From Thermoguttaceae bacterium (GTDB lineage: Bacteria; Planctomycetota; Planctomycetia; Pirellulales; Thermoguttaceae), in contig JAFTCU010000051.1 in the NCBI GenBank assembly GCA_017454585.1, forward strand, positions 1 through 28,384: 28,384 nucleotides of DNA, given 5' to 3'. Both the position numbers and the translations under genes were made by a program. The stretch's first letter is position 1. The number at the start of each line of letters is the position of its first letter. The notes below the pieces were generated by a model that worked only from the letters and a program-made list of their open reading frames with translations, made no database searches and was not told the DNA's origin. This document shows positions 19,363-27,888 of the stretch, piece by piece.

Positions 19363-19764
19363 ATGAAAGTTTGGCGAAAGATTAAAACCGAAACGGAATA
19401 CGATGAAGCCCTCGCAGCGATTGAAGAACTGCTGAAAATCAGTGACGAGAACATGACAGAGGAACAGTAGTGGTATGAGCTGGAACTGATTTCCATACTC
19501 GTTGAGATGTACGAGAACGACCATTTTTCGATTCCGCTGCCCGATCCGATTGAGGCGATTAAGTTTCGGATGGAGCAGGAAGGGTTAATCCCGCGGGACC
19601 TTAAAAAATACATCGGATCGGAAAAAACGGTCGTTGCGGTTCTGGCAGGCAAAGAGCCGTTGAGCCTTCCCATGATACGCGCCCTTCACGAAGGTTTGGG
19701 CATTCCGGCCGAAGTCCTCCTTCACCCGCATCCGGCATTTCCCGGTACGGCGGATTCAGGATGA
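19363..19764 (+). pseudogene. HigA-like antitoxin broken by an in-frame amber stop
   Basis: From ATG 19363 a 133-codon frame reads like a HigA/COG5499 antitoxin: an N-terminal helical part (KTETEYDEALAAIEELLKI) and a C-terminal XRE-type helix-turn-helix (DPIEAIKFRMEQEGLIPRDL through LGIPAEVLLHP). Codon 36 is TAG (19468-19470); no other lesion was seen. ATG 19507 could start an 85-residue product that keeps the whole DNA-binding domain, but no good ribosome site precedes it. No HigB toxin gene lies on either side, since only 81 nt separate it from the ATPase stop. A weak TATAAT at 19343-19348 is close to the start. Alternatives are suppressed amber read-through, a short stand-alone regulator, or a sequencing error. 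Base composition is nearer to the GC-richer DISARM genes than to its AT-rich neighbours. Confidence 0.75.
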
Positions 19765-19770
19765 TTGCAG
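19761..19770. repeat. Right 10-bp direct repeat flanking the higA remnant
   Basis: An exact copy of ATGATTGCAG from 19278-19287. It overlaps the TGA (19762-19764) of the antitoxin frame. Confidence 0.45.
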
Positions 19771-19822
19771 TCTGTACCCGTGCATACGTGAGTTTTGATA
19801 TTTGAGAAAAAACTGTCGAAAG

Positions 19823-19858
19823 AAATGCCTTGTAAAAGTACTTTTATGAGGCATTTTT
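19823..19858. terminator. Bidirectional terminator between converging operons
   Basis: The stem AAATGCCT (19823-19830) pairs with AGGCATTT (19849-19856). The loop contains the perfect palindrome TAAAAGTACTTTTA (19833-19846), which can extend the stem. The plus strand ends in TTTTT (19854-19858). The minus strand continues with a weaker, interrupted T-run. It sits 7 nt past the stop of the coiled-coil gene, so it should stop transcripts from both sides. Confidence 0.75.
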
Positions 19859-19865
19859 AAATTGT

Positions 19866-20921
19866 TTAGTTTTCACCAAAATTGATTAATCCTTGTTCTT
19901 CGTCTAACTTCTTTTTTTTCCGAAGTTTTTTTCCATCATCGGTTTCAACGTACTCTGAAAATTGAGAAACTGTGTGTTTTAATACATGGAGAATATTATA
20001 ATCTTTTAGAACTTCTTCTCCCTTACGATTAAATTTCCTATCTATTGACAAATGACATAATAATGTGCTTCCCTTTTGAAATGACATCCTTTTTTCCTCA
20101 ACTTCTTCCATAAAGTCTTTTGATTTCATCCGAAAGTTATGTACCTTTCCTTTATATCTTCCCTTCCAAGAATAGGACATGTTTGCTTCAAGTACAGGAC
20201 TAATAATTTCAATCTTTGCCTCCTCGTCGATGATAGGAGGTAAAGATTCATCACAAAAAACGAAATTATGAAAATGGACTCTTTCAACAACCTGTTCGGG
20301 TTCTCTCTTATCAAAATCTTGGTTTAAAAAACTATAACCGATTTGTAAAACGCGCTCCTCTTCTTCTAATTCTTGGTAAAATTTAGAGCGTGCTTTATTA
20401 ATTTGCTGTTTATGTTTTTTTCCCTCTTTGGATTCTATTTTTTTTCTTATAAGTTCATTTTTTAATTCATAATTCTCTATTTCTTTTTCTAGTTTTTGTT
20501 TACGTAATAAATCCAATTCCTTCTGGCGATCAGAATATTCAATCATTGATTCAAAATATTGTATATTTTTTTCACGGAGTTCATCGTCTTGGAAGAAACC
20601 CTTAATAATATGGTTTAATGGTTGAAAGGCAACTGTAAAAATTTGTGTGAGTATTATGGTAAATAATGCTAGGTGATAAGGATTATTGCTATTAAATTTG
20701 AATAGTTGTCTTATTCCTCCTTCTTTGAGAGCTTCCGTTTCTATTCTAAATTCGTCAAGACAACATAAAAAACTTAATTTCCTAATGACTCTTAAAAGTT
20801 CTCTTTCACAATGATTTAAAATTTCAGCGTCCATAACGTGCTGATTGTCTTTCAAGTAATAATGAACTTCGAAAAAAATATGTACATGGTAATTATTAAA
20901 TTTTGCTTCCACATTATTCAT
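19866..20921 (-). CDS. Coiled-coil protein with possible membrane segment, fourth gene of the drmABC operon
   Basis: 351 residues, family not recognised. A hydrophobic stretch at about 84-99 (LALFTIILTQIFTVAF) could be a membrane helix or a buried helix. Residues about 105-190 are strongly charged and heptad-like (RKQKLEKEIENYELKNELI), predicting a coiled coil. The C-terminal third is beta-rich with W-x-G-R-Y-x-G, an F-x-x-G-x-x-L-x-C segment and a closing Y-N-I-L-H-V-L. A similar arrangement occurs at the end of many uncharacterised bacterial proteins, but I cannot name a domain. The tail is lysine-rich. It starts 17 nt after the drmC stop on the same strand with a good AAGGAG, so it is probably co-transcribed with DISARM. 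Its strong AT bias differs from drmA, drmB and drmC and suggests later recruitment. A role as a DISARM accessory or an independent defence gene is inference only. Confidence 0.65.
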   Translation of the reverse strand: MNNVEAKFNNYHVHIFFEVHYYLKDNQHVMDAEILNHCERELLRVIRKLSFLCCLDEFRIETEALKEGGIRQLFKFNSNNPYHLALFTIILTQIFTVAFQPLNHIIKGFFQDDELREKNIQYFESMIEYSDRQKELDLLRKQKLEKEIENYELKNELIRKKIESKEGKKHKQQINKARSKFYQELEEEERVLQIGYSFLNQDFDKREPEQVVERVHFHNFVFCDESLPPIIDEEAKIEIISPVLEANMSYSWKGRYKGKVHNFRMKSKDFMEEVEEKRMSFQKGSTLLCHLSIDRKFNRKGEEVLKDYNILHVLKHTVSQFSEYVETDDGKKLRKKKKLDEEQGLINFGEN

Positions 20922-20929
20922 TATGGTTT

Positions 20930-20935
20930 CTCCTT
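20930..20935 (-). promoter_or_regulatory. Ribosome binding site of the coiled-coil gene
   Basis: AAGGAG on the minus strand lies 8 nt before the ATG at 20921, inside the 17-nt gap after drmC. It fixes the start and supports translation from the drm transcript. Confidence 0.7.
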
Positions 20936-20938
20936 TTA

Positions 20939-21703
20939 TTATCTAAGTTCAATTAGAATATCCTCATAGAACAGCCTTTCCCAGTGTCTGGCGAGCTGGC
21001 GGGGGATGTAGCCGTTTTTGAAGAGGACGCCCACCTCCATGTTGCGGTCCATCGCCTTTTCCGTCAGGTTCGCGCTAGTAATGAGGGCCATGCTCTGATC
21101 CGCCACGGCGCATTTGGCGTGAACTGCCGCGGAAGTCGGGTTTTTGTCGGGGTTCCAAATGTAAAAATGGGCCTGCGGGAACGCTTTGCGCATCGGCGAG
21201 ATGCAGTCTTGATCGAGCGTTCCGCCGAGTTCCTTCGGAGTCTCAAGGAGGAAATGGACCTCCACCCCACGCTCGATCGCATCGGCGACGGCGTTCAGAA
21301 CCAGTTCGGCTTTGTAAGCCACAAAACTCACGATGATGAGCTGCTTTTGGGCCGCGTGGATCAACTCGCACAGGGCCTGCTCCGTCTTGCGAACTGCCAG
21401 CTTCGAGCCGTGCGGACCGCTCCAGAGCAGGTCCACCGATGAGCTTTCTTCCCGCCACCGGTTCGAGGCTCGGGCCATGCGAAACGCCACGGCCAAATCA
21501 CGCCCCGTCACTTCAGGATGGCACAGGAGTTCCGCGGTAAGCCGTTTCTGATCTTCCCTGGAAACGCCCGGCCCCCAAACGTCGGGAAGTTTGGCGAAAT
21601 CCGGAGCGGAGGCGGTTTTTTCGGCCTGGCTTTCCAGCGACGCAAGCCGCTGCGGGGGGAGGGAAAACGTCACCTCGGCTAAAAGGTCAAACAGCGTGTT
21701 CAT
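20939..21703 (-). CDS. drmC: DrmC, phospholipase D-fold protein of DISARM
   Basis: 254 residues with one full HKD motif: H195-A-K197, D202 and the following TSAN at 209-212, then an E-V-G-V-L-F strand. PLD-fold proteins of this size normally dimerise to bring two HKD motifs together; they act on phosphodiesters and include nucleases such as Nuc and BfiI. DrmC is a core DISARM gene, although its catalysis is not required for defence in every system studied. The ATG overlaps the drmB stop by 4 nt (ATGA), a translational coupling signal, and GAGG lies 4 nt upstream at 21708-21711. The N-terminal half looks like the usual DrmC helical lead-in. Confidence 0.9.
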   Translation of the reverse strand: MNTLFDLLAEVTFSLPPQRLASLESQAEKTASAPDFAKLPDVWGPGVSREDQKRLTAELLCHPEVTGRDLAVAFRMARASNRWREESSSVDLLWSGPHGSKLAVRKTEQALCELIHAAQKQLIIVSFVAYKAELVLNAVADAIERGVEVHFLLETPKELGGTLDQDCISPMRKAFPQAHFYIWNPDKNPTSAAVHAKCAVADQSMALITSANLTEKAMDRNMEVGVLFKNGYIPRQLARHWERLFYEDILIELR

Positions 21704-23529
21704 TGATCCTCAACCTCGGAAGCAGGGAAAAATCCAAGACGCCCCTCATCTGGCGGGGCCACCACCATGGAACGGTCCAGGAACCGGTTGCAAATTTCGC
21801 AGGTCGTTTCCGGCACGAAAATACAGGAGTGGCACGCCGCCCCGTTGGGGAAACGTCCGTACTCGATTCTTCGTTTCGAGCACAGCGGGTCAGACGGGCA
21901 GTTCTGGGCGTTTTCCAGTGCCCGCAAGATGATTTCTTCGAGGTGCTTTTTCTCGCCCATCTCAACCAGACCGCCCAGTGTGCCATCCGAGTCGGGCGCA
22001 GCCGTGTACAGGAGGAGCCCGGCCATCGGCGGATCCGTCTTCGTACTGGCGTAAATCCGTTCCTGAATGCTGGCCGTATTGTAGCCACAGTACTTCGAAA
22101 GCTCGCGAACAAGCAGGTGGGAAAGCGAGTGGAGAATGATGTAACGCGCGCCGGGGTAGCCGATTTCCGGATTAAGACGACGTGAGCCACGCCACGCTTT
22201 GTAACATTCATGAATGAGATGGTCACGGGCTTTGACCTCGGGCCGCGTCTCCCACTCCTGCAGTTTTTCTTCGTTAAACCGGATGAAAATCCCCTCGCCG
22301 AATACCTCGCTGGCGGGGAGCCATTCCGGCGGGCGTTTCGAGAGCAGGATCCTGTCCTGACGTTTCGGATTCATGTAGGACAGTTCATCCGGCGGCTCAA
22401 GTCGGGTAAAATTGATCAAAACGTTCACTCTTCGCAGGCGTTCGAGCAGACGCACCTCGCTGATGAACTCGCGAAACTGATCTGGTGGGGGAGTCTCTTT
22501 GCAGAGAAAATTCCTTCGGTCATGCGGCGGGTTGGGTGAGGTCAGAACCTTCCACTCCGGCACACGAACGTCCTCTTCCGAAATGCGGGCGGCAGGGACC
22601 TGCTGCTTTTTCTTGCGCTGGATGAGGTCCCAAATTTCGGCGAGAGGCCAATGGTCCAGATTTCTTCCGATTGCCTTCCACAATAACGCGGCCGTTTTTT
22701 CGGATTCACATTCCTGAAAAACGTCCCAACGACTGGAAATGATCTCCGCCAGCTCGGAATCCTCGGTCGGAATCGAGAGAGCGGAAAGGGTCATGGGGAA
22801 CCAACTGTTGCTTGAGCCAAGCATCACTGGCCGCAGTTTTTCGGTACACGGCTCGAAACTGTTCAGGTGCGGGTGATGACCGCGGCAGGCTGGAAGAATA
22901 TTGGGAATAAAACTGCTGAAAGCGTCTTGCATTTTACGCTGCCTTCCACACTCACATTCCACGTGGATGTCTTCCAGACGTGAGGATCCCGTTTCGTAAA
23001 AATGCAAACTTCCCTGGCAGTCAGAAGGACCTCCGTGAACAAACCAGCGCCAAGGGAATTCGTCGATGTGCCCATTTGCACAGGCGACCAAGAAACGGGC
23101 GGGAACCGCAACTGCATGCTTGTATTGGCATGATTTGTGCTCAAAATGCGTCTGTTCGGGACGAGTCGTATTTTGCCTGAGCTCAAAAAGTCCTGTATCA
23201 TATTCCGCCAAAATATTGCATTTGGTACAGCGAAGCCAGCGAGGAAACGGCCGCACGGGAACACCACGAAAGTACTCCGCGGAATAAGGTGTCACCGTTC
23301 CGTCCTGGGGGATCGGAGGCGCGACCAATTTTTGGACCTGTGCCCCAGCAACCCGCTGAACAGAGGCCAGAAGGCGCGGTTCTATGATGATGTTTTCCGA
23401 TGTATCCTTCCAGAAATCCAGCCCCATCGTCACGACGGAAATGTTCGGAAGGTCAATAAACGCCCCGGGACCGTACGTCCAAAGGAGTTGGCTCGGTCGA
23501 ACCTGACCAATAAAGCATTCGTTTTTCAT
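21700..23529 (-). CDS. drmB: DrmB, DUF1998 protein of DISARM
   Basis: 609 residues. A DUF1998-type core spans about 460-525 (RYIILHSLSHLLVRELS ... GLLLYTAAPDSDGTLGGL). Cysteine pairs suggest zinc sites: C101-x2-C104 in the N-terminal part, and a cluster near the C-terminus with C-P-S-D-P-L-C, CHSC and C577-x2-C580. DrmB forms a complex with the helicase DrmA and is needed for DNA recognition in characterised DISARM systems. Its ATG shares one base with the drmA stop (TGATG), with GGAGGG at 23538-23543 as the ribosome site, and its stop overlaps drmC by 4 nt. Length and order A-B-C are canonical. Confidence 0.92.
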   Translation of the reverse strand: MKNECFIGQVRPSQLLWTYGPGAFIDLPNISVVTMGLDFWKDTSENIIIEPRLLASVQRVAGAQVQKLVAPPIPQDGTVTPYSAEYFRGVPVRPFPRWLRCTKCNILAEYDTGLFELRQNTTRPEQTHFEHKSCQYKHAVAVPARFLVACANGHIDEFPWRWFVHGGPSDCQGSLHFYETGSSRLEDIHVECECGRQRKMQDAFSSFIPNILPACRGHHPHLNSFEPCTEKLRPVMLGSSNSWFPMTLSALSIPTEDSELAEIISSRWDVFQECESEKTAALLWKAIGRNLDHWPLAEIWDLIQRKKKQQVPAARISEEDVRVPEWKVLTSPNPPHDRRNFLCKETPPPDQFREFISEVRLLERLRRVNVLINFTRLEPPDELSYMNPKRQDRILLSKRPPEWLPASEVFGEGIFIRFNEEKLQEWETRPEVKARDHLIHECYKAWRGSRRLNPEIGYPGARYIILHSLSHLLVRELSKYCGYNTASIQERIYASTKTDPPMAGLLLYTAAPDSDGTLGGLVEMGEKKHLEEIILRALENAQNCPSDPLCSKRRIEYGRFPNGAACHSCIFVPETTCEICNRFLDRSMVVAPPDEGRLGFFPASEVEDQ

Positions 23530-26500
23530 CAGTCATTCCCTCCATTATCCTGCGGCGGAAAAACCCAGTCCGGTTCTTCGTCGGCGACCGAACGCTGCGT
23601 TTTATCCATGATAAGCCTTACACCGGGTTCCACCTCCCGCATCGAGAGCGCGACCGTCCACTCGTCCCACTCTTTTGCACTTGGCTGCTCAAGAAGTGGT
23701 ACTTCATTTCCACCCCCCTGGCTATTTTTATAAACGAGTTTTACGCCGCCTTGAGTGGCTTTTTTCGCCCATAAATCAATGCGGGATTTCGTCATGCTCT
23801 GGGCGTTCTCCTTCTTTTCCGGGTCCTCTGTAACGCCATGTGCCCGTTCGGTAATGATTTTTTGAACACGTTGCGCTTCCTCACTGGCTGGATCATCAAG
23901 AAGAGACGCGCCGAGGTTGGGGCCAAAATCGTCATTCCCCAGACGCAGGAGACTCGCCAGGACCCCCGTCAAACCACGATCCAGCGCACGCGCTGCGTAA
24001 GGTGTGACAGACTGCGCTTCCACGTGTTTGTAGAACGTGGCGTGGTAATGCTCGAAAGTTTCAAAATGAGAGAAATCCCTTGGCCTCGTCCAGTTGAACA
24101 CGGTGAAAACCAGACCGGGAAATTCACGTCCCACGCGGCTTGTGGCCTGAATGTACTCGGCGTTGTTCTTGGGCTGACCGTTCACAGCCATCACACCCAA
24201 CCGATTAATGTCCACGCCGACTGAAAGCATGTTCGTTGCGAGCAAAATATCAGGCGTACGGGTATCACCCCTTCTCGGGTCCGGATTGTACGGAGTTTCC
24301 AACTGCTCCAGCTTCTTGGGAATGTCGCGGCTGCTCACACGCGAAGTCAGTTCATCAACGGCACAAATACTGCGCCTGGCCAAACCAGGACGTTTAAGAT
24401 CTCTAAGGCTTTCTACCCTGTATGAACGGGTCCGAACATCGTCTTCCGTCAGACGACGCATACCGCCCAATTCGCGAAGTGAATTGAAGTACCCGACGAG
24501 CGTCATATACGGATCGGCCGCCTCTCCAAAATGATTGTAAAGGAACTGGGCCGCCGTCAAAATCGCGACATAAAGCCGAATCAGAATGGCTGGCCGCGAT
24601 GCGCCCGGTGAGCAGATCCCAACGTAACGCCGGCCGGGCATAAGCTCTTTGCTGCGCTGAACAGAAAAATAATTGTCGCCGATGTTCAAACCGGGGGCCG
24701 GGAAAATACTGGCCTTCCTCAAAAAGACGTTCCGAATTTGCTTCGTGGCCATGCGTACCGTCGCGGTTGAAGCAATGATTTTGGGATGGATTTCCCGACC
24801 GTTAAGGTTCCATGCGCACAACGAATCAATAGCAGTCTCGTAAAGACCTACCATCGTTCCCAACGGGCCGCTAATGAGGTGAAATTCGTCCTGAATAATC
24901 AGGTCTGGAGGACGAACGGCCGTGACTTCACGAACCTTTGTAGCTTCGTAGTTCTTTTTTTGCGGATGATTCCCGGTACATTCCGAATCCGGAAACAGAA
25001 GACCATGGCGAGGACACTCCTTATGAACCTTCCCGAAGAGATTCCGAACGGCTCCATTCCAAGGCATCATCGCGAATTTATCAACTGTGGAAATGAGCAT
25101 ACTCGGTGGACGATGGTAAATTTCTTCATCCACTACCTGTACGGGAATTCCCTGTCCGTGAGCTTTTTGACGAGAGAATTCACATCGGCCGGTCGAATCG
25201 CCGCAATAGATAATGGTGCGAAGAGTTTCCTGATTTACATCAATTTCGCGTCCAGGCTCGATCACGGCACCACACCAGGGGCAAGTTGTCAGTTGGGCCG
25301 GGGTAGAATTGATTCCCGAAAAATTATGATTCTTCTCACTTAGAATTGCATCACGACTTTCCTCGGTCCGGTTTGGAGTGGTCTTTTGCCCGACCCAAAG
25401 CCCGAGAGAAAACGGTTCTTCGCCCCATATTTCCGGATGCTTTTTTCGTTCAATTTCCATCGCGCAAATGAGGGCCGACGCTCGCTGAAACTGCTGGATC
25501 GTCAGAAGACGGAGCGTATAACGCATGATGACCGCCAGACCTCGGCTTGCGTCTACCCCCCCAAGATTTCCCTGGAGACGGCGAATTGCCATCGTAAACG
25601 CAGCAACCCCCAGGTAAGCCTCAGTTTTACCACCGCCAGTCGGGAACCAGATTAAATCTGCCCGTGCGTCTTTTTGAGCCGTTCGGTCAACGTGAGTTGG
25701 TTCTGTCAAAGCTGGAATGGAAAGGAGCAAAAACATCAGCTGGAACGGGCGCCAAGTATAATTCTTCGGATCTTTCGCAAAGTCTTTGACTTCTTTTTCG
25801 GACTTCCCCTTCCCTCGTCGTTTGGCAGCAGCGTACAGTGAATGAATTCGTTGCTGATACATTACGAGATTGGCAAAATGAAACGCTTCACGTGCTTTTT
25901 TGTTCTTGTCCAGTACGTCCAAACCTTCCTGAAGCCGGTCACGAATTTCCTCACAGTGATCAATGGTCTTTTTTGCAGCTGATTGAAATTTCTGAAACTC
26001 GGCATTTTGGGCATCTTCTTTGAGCTGTGAAATCCAATCCGAGTAGTCGTTGATGATAAATCGAAGCCGTTCGAGCAGTTCACCCTTGGGAGCCTCAGCC
26101 AGCCAACGCATATTTAGCCATTTTTGGTCATAAATCATTTTTAAAGCTGGACGATCTTCCTCACGAGCCCCAGGCGTTTCTGTGATGGGAATTTCATAAT
26201 CAGGAATAACAGCCGTCGAAATCTCGCTTGCCAGCCAAAAATCTTCCCCACTCCCCGGCTTGGCATGAACCGCGACACCATGTCCTTCCGCAAATTCTAT
26301 CTCCTTTCGGTACAGCATAGTGAATTGCTGATGCTCTTGGTCGTTTTCCTCAAATCGCATATTTTTCCGACTGGGTTTCGGTGGGAAAATGGGCTTGCCG
26401 TCTAAAGAACGAACCGTCAATTTCGGCTGAAAAACCCAAGCTGCGTCACGATTTCTACTAGGAAGTTCCTGTTCATTGACGAGAAAAACCGAAACGACCC

Positions 26501-27506
26501 ACAATGAATTGGAACTTTGGGTCGAGTAACAGTAAACATTTACGTTAGGAATATTGGGGTCAATTTGCAATATTTCTTTTCTGGACGAAACCGTCAGATC
26601 CACCACTTCCTTTCCACCAGAAGGAATCCTTTTCCAACAGAGTTTTGGCTTCCCACTCGGAAGAAAGGCGTACTCACTCTTTACACGTTCATAACGTCCC
26701 CACGAAGCTTCAATTTCAAATTTTGGCTGATCCGCCCTCAAAGCAAAAGTAAACCCAAATGACGACTGGAAGAAGGTCTGAGAATACATCCTGTCGATTG
26801 CATCCCCTTCCCCTTCATTTCCACCAGAAGGAGGGACATCCTGTTCCAACGGTGGTTCATCTTTGGAATCAGATTCTTCCAAATCACTTTCTTCGTCTTC
26901 ATCATCTTCATCATTCAGATTTAGATTAAACGGTGTGTCAAGCCGAAACCCATACTGCGGCAGATTTTCGGGAATATTAGGAGCCAGTTTCCCTAAAGAG
27001 TAACGATCAGAAACTCTCATGCCGACGATTTCCTCTCGGGGACCACCTGCAGGCCCCAATAAATCATCGCAAACCGCCTGTTGCATCAGGTCACGCAAAT
27101 ATTTCTGAACCTCAACATCTTTTTTGTCAAGACTTTGAAGTGCCCGAAACTCGTTCTGTCCTGCAATCTTCAGCGCCTTCTCAAGCTGCATGTTTTCGAC
27201 TTTCCAGACCTTAGCGGGCACATCACGTTCAGGAATTTGCAGCTTTTCAAAAGGGATTGATTCTGGAAAATCAACCACTCGGTCAAAATAGAATACGACC
27301 GAATCCTCGAAAAATCTTTTCAGACAGATACGTCTCACCCCTAGAACACACCGTTTTTCAGGATCTCCAAGCAGGAGTGCATCTCCTTCTTCAATCCCAC
27401 CCAAAGAAAACGATTCCTGTACTGAAAATCTCAGTGAAAAGCGTCCGGTTTTCTCAAGAACCAACCAGGAGTGAAACTCTTTTTTTTGTTCTGCGCCTTT
27501 TCTCAT
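23529..27506 (-). CDS. drmA: DrmA, large SF2 helicase of DISARM
   Basis: 1325 residues. Walker A is FPTGGGKTEAY with K627, the DExH box is DEFH at 873-876, and the helicase C-terminal motifs are TNMLSVGVDINRLG and QATSRVGR (1120-1127). A CxxC...C segment (TCPWCGAVIEPG) and a second cysteine group lie between the two helicase halves. Residues about 190-215 form a striking acidic linker of mainly D, E and S. Characterised DrmA-DrmB complexes are DNA-dependent ATPases gated by a loop that blocks the DNA path; whether the acidic linker acts this way is not established. The start at 27506 has GAGGAA (27513-27518) 6 nt upstream and a consensus promoter further out. It is the first gene of the minus-strand operon and overlaps drmB by one base. 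Confidence 0.92.
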   Translation of the reverse strand: MRKGAEQKKEFHSWLVLEKTGRFSLRFSVQESFSLGGIEEGDALLLGDPEKRCVLGVRRICLKRFFEDSVVFYFDRVVDFPESIPFEKLQIPERDVPAKVWKVENMQLEKALKIAGQNEFRALQSLDKKDVEVQKYLRDLMQQAVCDDLLGPAGGPREEIVGMRVSDRYSLGKLAPNIPENLPQYGFRLDTPFNLNLNDEDDEDEESDLEESDSKDEPPLEQDVPPSGGNEGEGDAIDRMYSQTFFQSSFGFTFALRADQPKFEIEASWGRYERVKSEYAFLPSGKPKLCWKRIPSGGKEVVDLTVSSRKEILQIDPNIPNVNVYCYSTQSSNSLWVVSVFLVNEQELPSRNRDAAWVFQPKLTVRSLDGKPIFPPKPSRKNMRFEENDQEHQQFTMLYRKEIEFAEGHGVAVHAKPGSGEDFWLASEISTAVIPDYEIPITETPGAREEDRPALKMIYDQKWLNMRWLAEAPKGELLERLRFIINDYSDWISQLKEDAQNAEFQKFQSAAKKTIDHCEEIRDRLQEGLDVLDKNKKAREAFHFANLVMYQQRIHSLYAAAKRRGKGKSEKEVKDFAKDPKNYTWRPFQLMFLLLSIPALTEPTHVDRTAQKDARADLIWFPTGGGKTEAYLGVAAFTMAIRRLQGNLGGVDASRGLAVIMRYTLRLLTIQQFQRASALICAMEIERKKHPEIWGEEPFSLGLWVGQKTTPNRTEESRDAILSEKNHNFSGINSTPAQLTTCPWCGAVIEPGREIDVNQETLRTIIYCGDSTGRCEFSRQKAHGQGIPVQVVDEEIYHRPPSMLISTVDKFAMMPWNGAVRNLFGKVHKECPRHGLLFPDSECTGNHPQKKNYEATKVREVTAVRPPDLIIQDEFHLISGPLGTMVGLYETAIDSLCAWNLNGREIHPKIIASTATVRMATKQIRNVFLRKASIFPAPGLNIGDNYFSVQRSKELMPGRRYVGICSPGASRPAILIRLYVAILTAAQFLYNHFGEAADPYMTLVGYFNSLRELGGMRRLTEDDVRTRSYRVESLRDLKRPGLARRSICAVDELTSRVSSRDIPKKLEQLETPYNPDPRRGDTRTPDILLATNMLSVGVDINRLGVMAVNGQPKNNAEYIQATSRVGREFPGLVFTVFNWTRPRDFSHFETFEHYHATFYKHVEAQSVTPYAARALDRGLTGVLASLLRLGNDDFGPNLGASLLDDPASEEAQRVQKIITERAHGVTEDPEKKENAQSMTKSRIDLWAKKATQGGVKLVYKNSQGGGNEVPLLEQPSAKEWDEWTVALSMREVEPGVRLIMDKTQRSVADEEPDWVFPPQDNGGND

Positions 27507-27538
27507 TTTATATTCCTCACGAAGTTGTTAGAGGATTA

Positions 27539-27567
27539 ATTATAAAGGGACTGTGATACAGTGTCAA
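27539..27567 (-). promoter_or_regulatory. Full-consensus sigma70 promoter of drmA-drmB-drmC
   Basis: On the minus strand TTGACA (27567-27562), 17 nt and TATAAT (27544-27539) match the consensus at all 12 positions. The leader of about 25 nt carries GAGGAA before the drmA ATG. This predicts strong basal expression unless a repressor acts. No clear operator palindrome was seen. Confidence 0.85.
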
Positions 27568-27688
27568 GCCCCCATTAAGAAAAATCCTGACGAATTTACG
27601 TAAGAGAAGTTTGTACCAATCGATATTATTAGCTTCTTTCAAAAAATAGTATAGGAATGGGTGTTGAATTGAATACTCAATACCAAAT

Positions 27689-27802
27689 TCAAACCTTTTT
27701 TACTACCCAGTAACGTTTCCCGTTTTTAAGCTCCAAAAGACCAATTTCCGCTAGTGAGACCATGAGATACCGACTTTCCGATGTGGGTAACTTACTATTC
27801 AC
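27689..27802 (-). CDS. Possible short ORF or gene remnant (37 codons)
   Basis: GTG at 27802 opens a frame of 37 residues (SRYLMVSLAEIGLLELKNGK in the middle, RYWVVKKV at the end) that closes at TGA 27691-27689. A GGTGGGG purine run lies just upstream. The end reads like the wing of a winged-helix domain (G-L-L-E-x-K-x-G-K-R-Y-W), so it may be a truncated regulator. The length is short enough to arise by chance, and no family is recognised. Confidence 0.25.
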   Translation of the reverse strand: MNSKLPTSESRYLMVSLAEIGLLELKNGKRYWVVKKV

Positions 27803-27813
27803 ATTGCCCCACC

Positions 27814-27841
27814 TTGAAAAATCTCGAAAGTCCGATATAAT
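27814..27841 (+). promoter_or_regulatory. Promoter candidate of the DUF1016 gene
   Basis: TTGAAA (27814-27819), 16 nt and TATAAT (27836-27841). It points away from the drmA promoter and lies 47 nt before the ATG at 27889, which has GAGG at 27876-27879. Confidence 0.6.
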
Positions 27842-27888
27842 CAAGTTATGATGAATATTTTGAAAACCGTTTGTCGAGGTTCATAACA

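Larger units (their letters stand above)
27507..27888. other. Divergent intergenic region between drmA and the DUF1016 gene
   Basis: This 382-bp AT-rich stretch holds the drmA promoter at its left end, a promoter candidate for the DUF1016 gene at its right end and a possible 37-codon minus-strand ORF between them. The part from about 27570 to 27688 shows no motif I can support. Confidence 0.6.
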
